A DNA stretch of 64,000 nucleotides from Sorangium sp051521495 (lineage in GTDB: Bacteria; Myxococcota_A; Polyangia; Polyangiales; Polyangiaceae): positions 11,346,001 through 11,410,000 of the forward strand of contig NZ_CP150355.1 in the NCBI RefSeq assembly GCF_051521495.1, read 5' to 3'. Shown here in pieces: positions 1 through 8,956 of the stretch. A model generated the notes under the pieces. It saw nothing but the letters and a program-made list of their open reading frames with translations. It searched no databases and had not been told where the DNA came from. How positions within the stretch are numbered: position 1 is the stretch's first letter; each line of letters starts with the position of its first letter. The translations under genes were made by a program, and so were the position numbers.

Positions 1-2
1 CG

Positions 3-3000
3 CCGCCGTCGCGCGGCGCGCGTGCGCCGAGCGACCAGCGCGTCGACGCGGCGGACATCGAGGTCGCGGCCGCGGCCCTGCTCGCGCTCGGCGACGCACG
101 CGCGGCCGAGCACCTCCTCGATCCGGACGGCGACGGCCAGCTCCGCACAGCCGCCTCGCCGCGCCCGGCCGCCTCCGCGCCGCCCGCGGCCGTCTCCGCG
201 CCGCGCTCGCCGGCGCCGCCCGCGGCCGCCCCCGCGCCGCGCTCGCCGGCGCCGCCCGCGGCCGCCCCCGCGCCGCGCTCGCCCCGCCACGATCTGCTCT
301 ACGCGAGGGCGATCCGCCGCGTCGGCGATCTGCCCGAGGCCGAGGTCGTCGAGCGCACCCGCGCCGCCGTGGACCGCGTGCTCGCCGCGTGGCCCGCGTC
401 GTGGGAGGCGCGCCTCTACAAGGCGGAGCTCGCCGAGCGCCGCGGCGGCCGCGGCGAGGGCACCATGGACGCCCTCCGGGAGCTCGGTGTCCGGGTCGCG
501 CCCCCCGGACCGACCGGCCCGAGCGCGCCCGCCATCGCCGACGCCGATCGCATGGTCCTCGCGGAGCTCGCGACGGTCGCCCGCCGCGCCAGCGTCACCG
601 ACGTCGCCGAGGCCGCGTACGCGAAGCTCGCCGCGGCGGCGCCCGGCTCGGCGCTGCTCGCCGTCGTCGACGACCGCATCCACGGCCGCGCCGGCGTCGA
701 CGCGGTGAAGGCCGCCTGCCAGGGCGGGCTCGATCGCTCGAGCGGCGCGTGCCTGGGCGCGCTCCTCGGCGCGAGCGACCGCGACGCGGTCCTCGCCGAG
801 ATCAAGCGGCTGCGCCGGCTCCGCCGCGCGCCGGACGCCCTGCGCGACGTCGAGCTCCGCGAGCGCGTCGCCCGCGGCGACCTGCGCGGCGCGCTCGCCG
901 TGTACGACGCGATGCCGCCGGGGGAGCGGGCCATGCTGGAGGCGCTCGGCCTCGCCGCCGGCCGCGGCGACACCCGCGCGGTGCGGGGCCGCCTCGCCCG
1001 CGATCGCACGACGGCGCACGACACCCCCGCCGGGATCGGCCCCATCACGCGCGCCCTCGGACTCGCGCCGGACCCGGCGCCGCCGCTCGAGGCCGACGGC
1101 CGGAAGCTCGTGCTGGAGGACAAGCAGAAGGCGTTCCTCCCCGGCGCCGCGACCGCGGTGCTCCGCCACGTCGAGCGGTTCACGATCTCGCCCGACGGGC
1201 TCGTCCACTACGTCACGTACGACCTCCGCCGCGTCTCCGGCACCACGGACGTCGCCCAGGGCGCGGCCAGCTACGGCCCGCTCATCGAGGGCCGCTCCAT
1301 GCCGCGCCTCCTGCGCCGCCGCATCCACAAGCGCGACGGCCGCATCCTCGCGCCCGACGCCGCGTCGAACGCCGCGCAGGACCAGAGCGACCTCTCGCAG
1401 CTCGAGCAGGGCGACTACGTCGAGCAGGTCACCGAGGGCTACGCGCTGCCGGGCGACGGCGGCCAGATCGTCATCGACACGTGGGACCTGCTCCCCGAGC
1501 GCACGAGCGTCCGCGAGGCGACGATCGAGGTCCGCCGCCCGTCGTCGCTCCCGCTCGCGGTCTGGTCGCACCCGCTGCTCGGCGCCGCCGAGCAGCGCGC
1601 CGAGGGCGCCTCCACCGTCAGCGTCTGGCGCATCAAGGACCAGCCGCCGCGGCGCATCGAGGACGGCGTGCCCCGCATGGAGATGGGCGTCGGCGTCAGC
1701 CTGGGGACGCAGACCTGGGCCCACGTGGCCGCGGCGATCGACGAGAACATCCGCGCGCTCGAGGACCGCGATCCCACGATGGCCCGCTGGGCGCGGGAGG
1801 CCGCGGGCGCCGACAGGACGCCGTCGCCCGCGCTGCTCGAGCGCGTCGTCGCGGCCGCGGGCAAGGCGGTGAAGGTCGCCGGCGGCGCCGAGCTCTCGGA
1901 CATGGCGGCGCTCCTCGGCGGCGGCCCGCAGCGCGCGACGGCGCGCACGATGATCGAGCTCGGCCAGGGCAGCCGCGCGTGGGTCGTCTACCGCGCGCTG
2001 CGCGAGCTCGGCGTGCGGGCCGATCTCGCGATCGCCGAGACCGAGCCGTTCAGCTCATCGGCGGACTTCCCGCCGCACGCGGGGCGCTTCCGCCACCCGC
2101 TCGTCATCGCCCGCCTCTCGAACGGCGACGTGTGGATCGACGCCGACGTCGAGGGCCCGCCCCTGCCCCCCGGCCGCATCAGCCCCGAGCTGCGCGGCCG
2201 CGCCGCCATGCTGCCGGGCGGGGAGCTCGTCACCGTGGCCGGGACGAGCGGCGAGACCGGCGACGAGGTCGACCTGCGCCTGACGGTCGACGCGCAGGGC
2301 AACGCCGCGGGGACGTTCACGATCCTGCTGCACGGGCGGGCGGCGCAGGCGCTCTCGGAGGCGTTCGAGACCGTGGTGGGCACGGCGCGGCGCGAGATGC
2401 TCCGGGGCGTCGTGCTCGGCTGGCTCCCGTGGGCCGACGTCGAGGACGTCGTCGTCTCGTCGACGGAGGGCTCGTGGGAGGTCGCGCTCCGCGCCGCCGT
2501 CACGATCCACGGCTTCGCGCAGCCGGAGGGCAAGGACGCCGCGGCGTGGACGCTGCCGGGGCTGGAGCCGGTGCACCTCGTGTTCCCGCGCGCGTTCACG
2601 AGCACGCTCGGCGCCACGTACGCCTCGCGCGGGGCCCGCAAGAGCGCGCTCGCGATCGAGACCGCGCTCCAGTACCACGTGCGCCGCCGGATCGAGCTGC
2701 CCGAGGGCTACGCGGTCGCGCGCGCGCCCGAGGGCGTGCGCCTCGAGCACGCGGATCTCGCGGCGTCGCGCAAGGGCAGCTACGGCGCGGCGATCGAGGA
2801 GGACTTCGCGCTGAGCTTGCCGACGGGCACGGTGTCGATCGACGGCTACAAGGCGTTCGTCGAGCGGGTGCAGGCGGTCGACAGCGGCTTCATGGCGGGC
2901 ATCCGGGTGGCGCGGCCTGCGGCGCCGGCGCGGCCTGCGGCGCCGGCGCCGCAAGCCAGCGGCGCGCAGGGGTCGAGCGCCGTCGGCGGCGGGGCGCGGC

Positions 3001-3026
3001 CGCAGGCGCCGGAGAAGAGGCCGTGA
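3..3026 (+). CDS. DUF3857 / transglutaminase-like protein (5' partial)
   Basis: The frame is open to the left edge, so the N-terminus is outside the window; 1007 residues are visible. Residues about 57-95 are an Ala/Pro-rich linker of three near-identical 12-13-residue units. A helical, TPR-like stretch follows (about 98-370). A DUF3857-type beta domain (about 385-520) precedes a transglutaminase-like fold (about 640-730). At the place where the family has its catalytic Cys I read GQGSRAW, so Ser or nothing replaces it; the later H (GRFRHP) and D (WIDAD) are present. The protein is therefore probably a structural or binding member and not an active enzyme. The tail is Ala/Pro-rich. The TGA overlaps the GTG start of murB by 4 bp, so the two are probably translationally coupled. 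Location is unknown; relatives are usually exported. Confidence 0.8.
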   Translation, partial: PPSRGARAPSDQRVDAADIEVAAAALLALGDARAAEHLLDPDGDGQLRTAASPRPAASAPPAAVSAPRSPAPPAAAPAPRSPAPPAAAPAPRSPRHDLLYARAIRRVGDLPEAEVVERTRAAVDRVLAAWPASWEARLYKAELAERRGGRGEGTMDALRELGVRVAPPGPTGPSAPAIADADRMVLAELATVARRASVTDVAEAAYAKLAAAAPGSALLAVVDDRIHGRAGVDAVKAACQGGLDRSSGACLGALLGASDRDAVLAEIKRLRRLRRAPDALRDVELRERVARGDLRGALAVYDAMPPGERAMLEALGLAAGRGDTRAVRGRLARDRTTAHDTPAGIGPITRALGLAPDPAPPLEADGRKLVLEDKQKAFLPGAATAVLRHVERFTISPDGLVHYVTYDLRRVSGTTDVAQGAASYGPLIEGRSMPRLLRRRIHKRDGRILAPDAASNAAQDQSDLSQLEQGDYVEQVTEGYALPGDGGQIVIDTWDLLPERTSVREATIEVRRPSSLPLAVWSHPLLGAAEQRAEGASTVSVWRIKDQPPRRIEDGVPRMEMGVGVSLGTQTWAHVAAAIDENIRALEDRDPTMARWAREAAGADRTPSPALLERVVAAAGKAVKVAGGAELSDMAALLGGGPQRATARTMIELGQGSRAWVVYRALRELGVRADLAIAETEPFSSSADFPPHAGRFRHPLVIARLSNGDVWIDADVEGPPLPPGRISPELRGRAAMLPGGELVTVAGTSGETGDEVDLRLTVDAQGNAAGTFTILLHGRAAQALSEAFETVVGTARREMLRGVVLGWLPWADVEDVVVSSTEGSWEVALRAAVTIHGFAQPEGKDAAAWTLPGLEPVHLVFPRAFTSTLGATYASRGARKSALAIETALQYHVRRRIELPEGYAVARAPEGVRLEHADLAASRKGSYGAAIEEDFALSLPTGTVSIDGYKAFVERVQAVDSGFMAGIRVARPAAPARPAAPAPQASGAQGSSAVGGGARPQAPEKRP

Positions 3027-4324
3027 GCCTCGACGTCCGCGAGTCGGTCCCGCTGGCCCCCCTGACGACGCTCGGCGTGGGCGGGCCGGCGCGCTACTTC
3101 GCCGAGGCCGAAGGCGAGGCCGCGGTGGTCGAGGCGTTCCGCTTCGCCGAGGCCCGCGGCGTGCCGCTGTTCGTGCTGGGCGGCGGGTCGAACCTGCTGG
3201 TCTCGGACCGAGGCGTCGACGCGCTGGTGCTGCGCGTGCGCGTCCGCGGGATCGAGCTCCTGCGCGGGCGCGGGGCAGCCGGCGGCGGCGGGGCAGCCGG
3301 CGGCGGCGGGGCAGCCGGCGGCGGCGGGGCAGCCGGCGGCGGCGGGGCAGCCGGCGGCGATGGGGCGGCCGGCGGCGGCGGGGCAGCCGGCGGCGATGGG
3401 GCGGCCGGCGGCGGCGGGGCAGCCGGCGGCGATGGGGCGGCCGGGCGCGCCCTCGTGCGCGCGGGGGCGGGCGAGGCGTGGGACGAGCTCGTGGCGCGCT
3501 CGGTCGCCGAGGGCTGGGCGGGCGTCGAGTGCCTGTCGGGCATCCCGGGCGACGTCGGCGCGACGCCGATCCAGAACGTGGGCGCGTACGGCCAGGAGGT
3601 CGCGGAGACGATCGTCGAGGTCCGGGCGATCGACCGCGCGACGGGAGCGGCCGCGGTCATCCCTGGGGCCGCGTGCGGCTTTGGCTACCGCGACAGCCGG
3701 TTCAAGCGCGCGTGGCGCGGGCGGTACGTCATCACGGCCGTCACGTTCGCGCTGCGCCCGGGGGGCGCCGCGACGGTGCGCTACCCCGAGCTCCAGCGGG
3801 CGCTCGCCGCGCGCGCGGGGGGCGCCGCGCCGCCGCTCGGCGAGGTGCGCGGCGCGGTGATCGCGCTCCGCCGCGGCAAGTCGATGGTGCTCGATCCGGC
3901 GGACGAGAACGGCCGGAGCGCGGGGTCGTTCTTCATGAACCCGACGCTCGCGCCCGGCGCCGCCGCGGGCGTGCTCGCGCGCATCGAGGCGGCGGGCGTG
4001 CTCGCGCCTGGCGAGGCGATCCCGCAGTACCCGGCGGAGGGCGGACGGGTGAAGCTGTCCGCCGCCTGGCTGATCGAGCGCGCCGGCTTCGCGAAGGGGA
4101 CCCGCCACGGCGCCGCGGGCATCTCGACGCGCCACACGCTCGCGCTGGTGAACCGCGGCGGCGCCACGGCGGAGGATCTGCTCGGCCTCGCGCGGCGCGT
4201 GCGGCGGGGGGTGCTCGATCGGTTCGGCGTGACGCTCTCGCCGGAGCCCGATCTGGTCGGCTTTGCGCCCGGCGAGATCGCCGATCTCGTCGGCGATGGA
4301 CACGCGGCGGACCCGAGCGGCTGA
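3023..4324 (+). CDS. murB: UDP-N-acetylmuramate dehydrogenase
   Basis: MurB uses FAD and NADPH to reduce UDP-GlcNAc-enolpyruvate to UDP-MurNAc in cytoplasmic peptidoglycan precursor synthesis. Visible hallmarks are TTLGVGGPARYF and VLGGGSNLLVSDRG (FAD binding), GIPGDVGATPIQNVGAYGQE (FAD/substrate loop), SAGSFFMNP with the proton-donor Ser, and SPEPDLVGF with the catalytic Glu. The LSAAWLIERAG block fits the E. coli-like type I enzyme. The GTG start overlaps the upstream TGA (GTGA). The product is 433 aa, well above the usual 300-350, because an 18-bp tandem repeat inserts about 58 Gly/Ala residues (about 84-141) inside the FAD domain without breaking the frame. Function is secure; the effect of the insert is unknown. 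Confidence 0.95.
   Translation: MSLDVRESVPLAPLTTLGVGGPARYFAEAEGEAAVVEAFRFAEARGVPLFVLGGGSNLLVSDRGVDALVLRVRVRGIELLRGRGAAGGGGAAGGGGAAGGGGAAGGGGAAGGDGAAGGGGAAGGDGAAGGGGAAGGDGAAGRALVRAGAGEAWDELVARSVAEGWAGVECLSGIPGDVGATPIQNVGAYGQEVAETIVEVRAIDRATGAAAVIPGAACGFGYRDSRFKRAWRGRYVITAVTFALRPGGAATVRYPELQRALAARAGGAAPPLGEVRGAVIALRRGKSMVLDPADENGRSAGSFFMNPTLAPGAAAGVLARIEAAGVLAPGEAIPQYPAEGGRVKLSAAWLIERAGFAKGTRHGAAGISTRHTLALVNRGGATAEDLLGLARRVRRGVLDRFGVTLSPEPDLVGFAPGEIADLVGDGHAADPSG
3272..3444 (+). repeat. 18-bp minisatellite inside murB
   Basis: About 9.6 tandem copies of an 18-bp unit (GGGGCAGCCGGCGGCGGC and a GAT-containing variant), encoding GAAGGG or GAAGGD. The later copies alternate between the two versions, which suggests expansion of a two-unit block. 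The length is a multiple of three in every copy, so gain or loss of units keeps murB in frame. Confidence 0.95.
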
Positions 4325-4455
4325 GCGGCCGGGCGCGGCGAGGGGCTCCGTCGCGATCGTCGTCGCGTGAGCGCCGGCGCCCGCGACGGTTCCAGAAGGG
4401 GCGCGGCTCCATCCTCGATCGAAGCGGCTGCTATCGGTACAATGCATCACGGGCC

Positions 4456-4863
4456 ATGCCCGAGATCTTGCGCAACATCCATTTCGTCATAACCGTCAAC
4501 CCGGCCGTCCAGCTCGTGAGGGTCACGCGGAGCGCGGTGCCGTCCGAGTCCGCGATGCAATTCGAGGCGAAATGGATGGAAGCGTGCCGCGCTCTCGACC
4601 GGGCAGGCCGCAGCGGGCTATCCCTGCTCCTGGATCTACGAGCAGCGGTGGGCAGGAATGATCCGGAGTACGAGCTGGCAATGCAGCGGGTGCGTCCCGC
4701 CGTGATGAGGGGCTTCCGACGCGTCGCCGTCCTCGTGCAGACGCCCGCGGGGGCATTGCAGATCCACCGCCATCTCCGGGAGGACGGCATCGAGCGGTTG
4801 ATCGGCAGCGACGAGGACCGGCTGCTCGATTACCTCCTCGACGCTGGGCCGCACGGCCGCTGA
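4456..4863 (+). CDS. Small STAS/SpoIIAA-like hypothetical protein
   Basis: A 135-residue soluble protein. It begins with a beta-rich segment (ILRNIHFVITV), has a central helix, then SLLLDLRAAVGRNDPEYE, RRVAVLVQTPAGALQIHR and a terminal DEDRLLDYLL helix. This alternating pattern resembles the STAS/SEC14-like small proteins common in myxobacteria, some of which act in partner-switching regulation. The ATG at 4456 is chosen because the reading frame upstream of it overlaps murB and does not look coding. No catalytic motif is visible and no regulatory partner is adjacent. The family call is by pattern only. Confidence 0.6.
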   Translation: MPEILRNIHFVITVNPAVQLVRVTRSAVPSESAMQFEAKWMEACRALDRAGRSGLSLLLDLRAAVGRNDPEYELAMQRVRPAVMRGFRRVAVLVQTPAGALQIHRHLREDGIERLIGSDEDRLLDYLLDAGPHGR

Positions 4864-5239
4864 GCGGTGCGCGTGGATGGGCGGCGGGGAGGCGATTCAG
4901 CGCGTCGCCTCCTCTCGAGGCAAGCTCGGCGGCGTCCTCTCGCCCCTGCCTGTTCACGTCGCCGCGCGACGGGCTGCGCTCGCGGGTGACGTCGTGCAGC
5001 CCGAGCCGCGCGGCAGCCAGCGCGCTCTCGCAGCGACCTGGACCGGCGGCCGGCGCCAGCAGGTCGACGAGCACGCGAGCCGTGCAGGCAGGCCCGCACT
5101 GGCGCGCGCTCTGGATGGTGCGACCCCTGGTCCGTGCAGTGTTCTCGTCTAGATTCCGTTTGACGCCGATCCTGTGATCAGAAGAATGGCCCGCGTCGCC
5201 ACGTTGCTCGTCCGTTGCGGAGAGGGGGAGAAGGGAACG
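4864..5239. other. Intergenic stretch, no gene recognised
   Basis: About 375 bases between the STAS-like gene and the next credible start. Frames on both strands give Arg/Ala-rich translations with no family resemblance. I see no tRNA, repeat or clear terminator. Confidence 0.5.
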
Positions 5240-5443
5240 ATGCGCACAAGAAGCCGGCGGATCCCATGGGCGGTGCTGGTCGTCCCCCGGCTCGTCGTCG
5301 TACCGACGCAAACGGAGGAGGTCGCCAACCGCATGGACTACGATCTCCCCCCGGGGATATTCTGCGGTAGATTCATCGACCAGACGCGGGCGACGTTCAT
5401 ATCCAGGTACAAGGGGTTCGGCGCTAGGGTGACGAATCCATGA
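5240..5443 (+). CDS. Small hypothetical protein, coupled to next gene
   Basis: A 67-residue frame starting at an ATG preceded by a purine-rich stretch (GGGGGAGAAGGGAACG) that would serve as a ribosome binding site. A short hydrophobic N-terminal run (WAVLVVPRLVVV) is followed by a polar, aromatic-rich tail. The TGA overlaps the ATG of the next gene by 4 bp (ATGA), which supports translation. It could instead be the leftover 3' end of a larger lost gene. No family recognised. Confidence 0.4.
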   Translation: MRTRSRRIPWAVLVVPRLVVVPTQTEEVANRMDYDLPPGIFCGRFIDQTRATFISRYKGFGARVTNP

Positions 5444-5979
5444 GGATAACTCGCTCCGAGCTGCTCGACGTCGTTTACCGCTTTTACCCGCGAGGCGTGC
5501 ATAACACCGATCGCATCTACGTGCCTCCCAACGAGCCCGTCTACAAGGACACGGAGGAGCACCGCCGTCTGATGGAAGCCGCAAACCGCGGGCGAGCGGA
5601 GTACCCAAGGTGGAACGCCATGATCGACAGGCTGGAGGCTCGATACGGCCTTCAAAACGAGTCGCTCCACCTGTTGTCCGGGGGGGCCGACCCGGCGTAC
5701 TCGGCCCGCATTTGGATCACCGACGAAACGGCGCTCAGCTTCCACGTGTCCCTGCTCGGGCCCTACTACGGGATTCACCTCCCCGGCATCCCCGAGGAGG
5801 AGCCAGTGGCGCGCGAGATCGTACGGGAGATCGAGTCCACGTACCCCGGTTACCGGCCGATCCCGCCGGAACTCGGGAACGAGGTCGTGCCGGATGTGGC
5901 GATGATCGTAGTGTTGATGGGCGAGGCGACGATCTACATGTGCCTCTTCTCGGAGGTGTGGACTTGGGTGGATCCATAG
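5440..5979 (+). CDS. Hypothetical protein, first of a tandem paralog pair
   Basis: 179 residues, no signal peptide. It opens with RSELLDVVYRFYPRG, continues with a TEEHRRL helix and NESLHLLSGG, and ends with PPELGNEVVPDV and LFSEVWTWV. The next gene repeats the same order of motifs (LLDIVYRYYPRG, TEEHDRL, NHSLHLPAGG, PPEIGTVLVPDV, LFTDQHRWV), so the two are tandem paralogs. The DNA is less GC-rich than its surroundings. Tandem, diverged copies of a small soluble protein are common for immunity proteins of polymorphic toxins, but no toxin gene is in view, so that role is only a suggestion. Confidence 0.65.
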   Translation: MRITRSELLDVVYRFYPRGVHNTDRIYVPPNEPVYKDTEEHRRLMEAANRGRAEYPRWNAMIDRLEARYGLQNESLHLLSGGADPAYSARIWITDETALSFHVSLLGPYYGIHLPGIPEEEPVAREIVREIESTYPGYRPIPPELGNEVVPDVAMIVVLMGEATIYMCLFSEVWTWVDP

Positions 5980-6066
5980 CTGTTCTCCTGGGTGGATGCC
6001 GCCCGCGTGGCCGAGCACGCTATCGGATGGACAGAGCAGACACATCGGTTCCAGGATTGTGAGCCT

Positions 6067-7167
6067 ATGAAACACAACGTTGATGAGCTACTCGATATCG
6101 TCTATCGATACTATCCCCGTGGGGTCGGCATTATGGATGACGGCGATATCGACGTCCAGCGATGCGTGGAGACCGAGGAGCACGACCGGCTCGTGCGCGC
6201 GCGGATCCAGGCATCGAAGGGCGACCGATGGCGCTCCCTGCAGCGTCGCATCCGAGACGGATTCCCTGGTAGGTTCATGAACCATTCGCTGCATCTCCCC
6301 GCCGGAGGCTGCGACGCCTGTTACTCTTTTTCGATCGACATGCCGGAATCCACGGGTCGAACGCTGTGGTTCCATGTGAGCTTTCTGGCTCCTTACTACA
6401 TTGTCCATAGCTCGCGCACGATCGACATCGTGAAGCAAACGAGGGACTCGTTCTCGGTCAAGTTTCTAGGCCTACATTTCATCGTTCCGCGCAGCCCGTT
6501 CGATCCGAGGTTCGTCGCACGTCCGGACGATGGCCAAAAGTTCGCCATCATCACGAGGAAATATGCCACCTTCGATCTGTTGCCCGACGAGCAGCCATGC
6601 GCGGAGTGGGTTTCCGGTGACATCGAAGCGACCTTCGGTTGCGAACGCATGCCGCCGGAGATCGGGACCGTGCTCGTGCCCGATGTGATGCCGGGCCTGC
6701 GTCTCCCCGGGGAGGCTAGACTCTACGACTGCCTGTTCACGGACCAGCACAGGTGGGTGGAGCCGTCGCCGTCTGATGAGCCGGCCCCCGGCGTCCAGAT
6801 CGAAGCGAGCAACCTGACACAGCCGCTCATCGCGGTGCTCACGGTGCTCGCGGCGCTCTACTGCATCTTGTGGCCCCTGATGCCAGAGCTGCAGAGCGGT
6901 TCTTGCTACTGCGTGGTGAAGACGGATGGAGTCCTTCGCAAGGACGAGTTGATCGACACGCTCGCAAAGATTCGCGTGCTCCTCGAGCCGCCGATGACTC
7001 CATGGGGCATCGCTGCCAAGCGCGAGCTCGAAGCTGCCACGCGCGCGCTCGAAGCGCTGGTCGCCTCGTGGGACGGTGAAGGCGAGCCGCCGGCCGCCAT
7101 GGTCGCCTGGGCCTCGAGCTTCCTGGCGAGTTGGCCCGTGAACTCGGAGCCCGTAGCTTCGTCGTAG
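6067..7167 (+). CDS. Hypothetical protein, second paralog with C-terminal membrane segment
   Basis: 366 residues from the ATG at 6067; the frame runs further upstream but lacks family similarity there. Residues 1-240 match the preceding 179-residue protein with an extra block of about 60 residues after the SFLAPYY motif. Residues about 259-277 (LIAVLTVLAALYCILWPLM) form one hydrophobic helix, followed by SGSCYCVVKTDG and a helical, Ala/Glu-rich tail of about 85 residues. The anchor and tail are absent from the first paralog. No enzymatic motif seen. It is probably transcribed with the upstream copy, 87 bp away. Confidence 0.6.
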   Translation: MKHNVDELLDIVYRYYPRGVGIMDDGDIDVQRCVETEEHDRLVRARIQASKGDRWRSLQRRIRDGFPGRFMNHSLHLPAGGCDACYSFSIDMPESTGRTLWFHVSFLAPYYIVHSSRTIDIVKQTRDSFSVKFLGLHFIVPRSPFDPRFVARPDDGQKFAIITRKYATFDLLPDEQPCAEWVSGDIEATFGCERMPPEIGTVLVPDVMPGLRLPGEARLYDCLFTDQHRWVEPSPSDEPAPGVQIEASNLTQPLIAVLTVLAALYCILWPLMPELQSGSCYCVVKTDGVLRKDELIDTLAKIRVLLEPPMTPWGIAAKRELEAATRALEALVASWDGEGEPPAAMVAWASSFLASWPVNSEPVASS

Positions 7168-7365
7168 CACGACCGCTGGAAGTTGCCCCGATCAGCAGAA
7201 AAGCCGCCGAGATCGCCAAGAGGAGAGCGGGAGGGCCGTCCCGGCATGTCCCCTCCTACTCCCATGTTTTTTTGGCATCACGGCGGTTCGCTTCGCTGCC
7301 TGCCTTCCTGCAATCGTGGTAGCCGTCGTGGAGATCCGTGCCGTTCTCCCATGACGCGACTTCGG

Positions 7366-8919
7366 CTATTCAGGAAACCGAAGCGTCTGGTGGGCCTCGC
7401 CGCTCGGCCCCATCGTCGTGCTGCCATCGTGGTTCCAGCTGGTGCCGCCTATGCCCGGCACTCCCAGCTCGAAGGTGACCCCCTCCAGGGTGAGCTGGTC
7501 CTCGTCGAGGTAGGCGATGCCGATCGAGTCGCCGCCGCGCCCGGGGCCGCCGTAGCCGCCCTCGCCTCCGAGGCCGCCGCTGCCACCCTCGCAGGACCAC
7601 GTGCCGTTTCCCACGGCGCCTCCTGGTGCGCCTCGGCCGCCATAGCCACCTTCCTCCGGCTCCCCGCCGTCGCCGCCTTTGCCCCCGTCGCGGGCGGTGA
7701 TGATGCTATCGCGCACCGTCACCTTGGCGTGGAGCGCCACCATCGCGATGCTCGGTTGGCCGTTCTCGCCCCCTCGGCCGCCCCGCCCGCCGCAGCCGCC
7801 CGCGCCTCCGGAGCCGCCGCCGGCGCCCCCCTTGGAGGCCGCGTCGCACACCGCGAGCCCGCCCCTGCGGCCGCCGCCCCCGCCGCCGCCTTGGCCCGGC
7901 ATTCCCCGGACGCCGTCGCCGGCCCTGTCGGGGTGCCATCCGGTCTCATCGATCCGCCCGCGGCCCTTGCCGGGTGCACCGGCGGCACCCCACATACCGC
8001 TCTTCCCGGCGACGCCGTTGCTACAACCACCGTCTGCCCGATTGCCACGTCCTCCTTCCCCATCGTAGTTGGGGTTCGGCTGGGGTACGGGCTCGCCGTC
8101 CGCCCCATCTCTAGCGCCGTCCGCGAGCCCATCGCCTCCCTTGCCACCGGCGCTCGGGAGCCCTCCCTCGCAGGAGTTCACCGGCGGAGCCCCACCCGGA
8201 ACTGTCGCTGCGGAGCACGCGTCTTCCCCATACTGCCCGTCCGGCCCCGTCGCTGCCCGTCCCGGCCATTTCTCCCCATGGTTGCCCCTCAATCCCTGCT
8301 CGGTTTCGATCGAGCTTCCGATGATCTCCACCGCGGCGCCCGACCGAACGACCATTCCGATATGCCTTGGACTGCGGATGAACATGTGATCGAGGATCGA
8401 GACCCCGTCCGCAGCCCCCGTGTCGCCGGCCCGCGCCGGCTCGATGGTCAGCGGGGTGTGCCCAACGGGCCCAACGAGCTTGGCCGTGCCGTACACCGGA
8501 TCTGAAATCTCGGGCGGCCGTTCCCATTCCAAGAAATCGAAGCCTCCATAGAGATCCACCCCGGAGGGCAGCGTGATGGACTCCACGAAGGCATTGCGGG
8601 TGAGGAACACCCGACCGCGCCCGGTGCGCGCCAGCTCGATGGCGCGCGACAGGGTAGTCACCGGCCTGTCCTTCGTGCCCGGGTTCGCGTCGTCACCGCC
8701 GAGAACCGGATCGTTGACGAACACGCCGCAGCCGTCGATCGCCCGCCCCGCCGCGAGATGCTCCAGGCAGACCGAATCGAGGGTCGGATCACCTGCACAC
8801 GTCGACGGACCGCCGCACGGCGGCGCGCCGTCAGGGTCGTTCACCCCCGGCGCCGTTCCGCAACCGGCCGCGGCGAGCGGCAGAAGCGGGACCATGAGGA
8901 TCGCGGAATTCAGGCGCAT
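7366..8919 (-). CDS. Gly-rich DUF1565-type lipoprotein (beta-helix)
   Basis: 517 residues. The ATG at 8919 is preceded by GAGGG at good spacing; an ATG six bases upstream is an alternative. The N-terminus is a lipoprotein signal ending at AAAGC, so export and lipidation are expected. GTKDRPVTTLSRAIELA and LPSGVDLYGGF are typical of DUF1565-like right-handed beta-helix proteins. The C-terminal half is dominated by Gly-Gly-X runs, PGRS-like in composition, interspersed with short beta strands (ITARDG, IGIAYLDEDQLTLEGV). It is paralogous to the gene just upstream (8957-10594) and lies 37 bp behind it, so the two probably form an operon with the PEGA protein. Role unknown; cell-surface or matrix protein is plausible. 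Confidence 0.75.
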   Translation of the reverse strand: MRLNSAILMVPLLPLAAAGCGTAPGVNDPDGAPPCGGPSTCAGDPTLDSVCLEHLAAGRAIDGCGVFVNDPVLGGDDANPGTKDRPVTTLSRAIELARTGRGRVFLTRNAFVESITLPSGVDLYGGFDFLEWERPPEISDPVYGTAKLVGPVGHTPLTIEPARAGDTGAADGVSILDHMFIRSPRHIGMVVRSGAAVEIIGSSIETEQGLRGNHGEKWPGRAATGPDGQYGEDACSAATVPGGAPPVNSCEGGLPSAGGKGGDGLADGARDGADGEPVPQPNPNYDGEGGRGNRADGGCSNGVAGKSGMWGAAGAPGKGRGRIDETGWHPDRAGDGVRGMPGQGGGGGGGRRGGLAVCDAASKGGAGGGSGGAGGCGGRGGRGGENGQPSIAMVALHAKVTVRDSIITARDGGKGGDGGEPEEGGYGGRGAPGGAVGNGTWSCEGGSGGLGGEGGYGGPGRGGDSIGIAYLDEDQLTLEGVTFELGVPGIGGTSWNHDGSTTMGPSGEAHQTLRFPE

Positions 8920-8956
8920 CGGCATCCCTCGCTGGCAGCGTCTCGCGAAGCGCGAG

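Noticed and set aside
389..3022. Long frame upstream of and in frame with murB
   Set aside because: It is antiparallel in character to the DUF3857 gene (Arg-rich shadow); MurB homology begins at the GTG at 3023.
3272..3444. Possible CRISPR array or satellite
   Set aside because: Units are contiguous 18-mers without spacers and lie inside a coding frame.
4523..5608. Minus-strand frame of 361 codons
   Set aside because: Overlaps the STAS-like gene and the paralog start, no family resemblance, weak start context.
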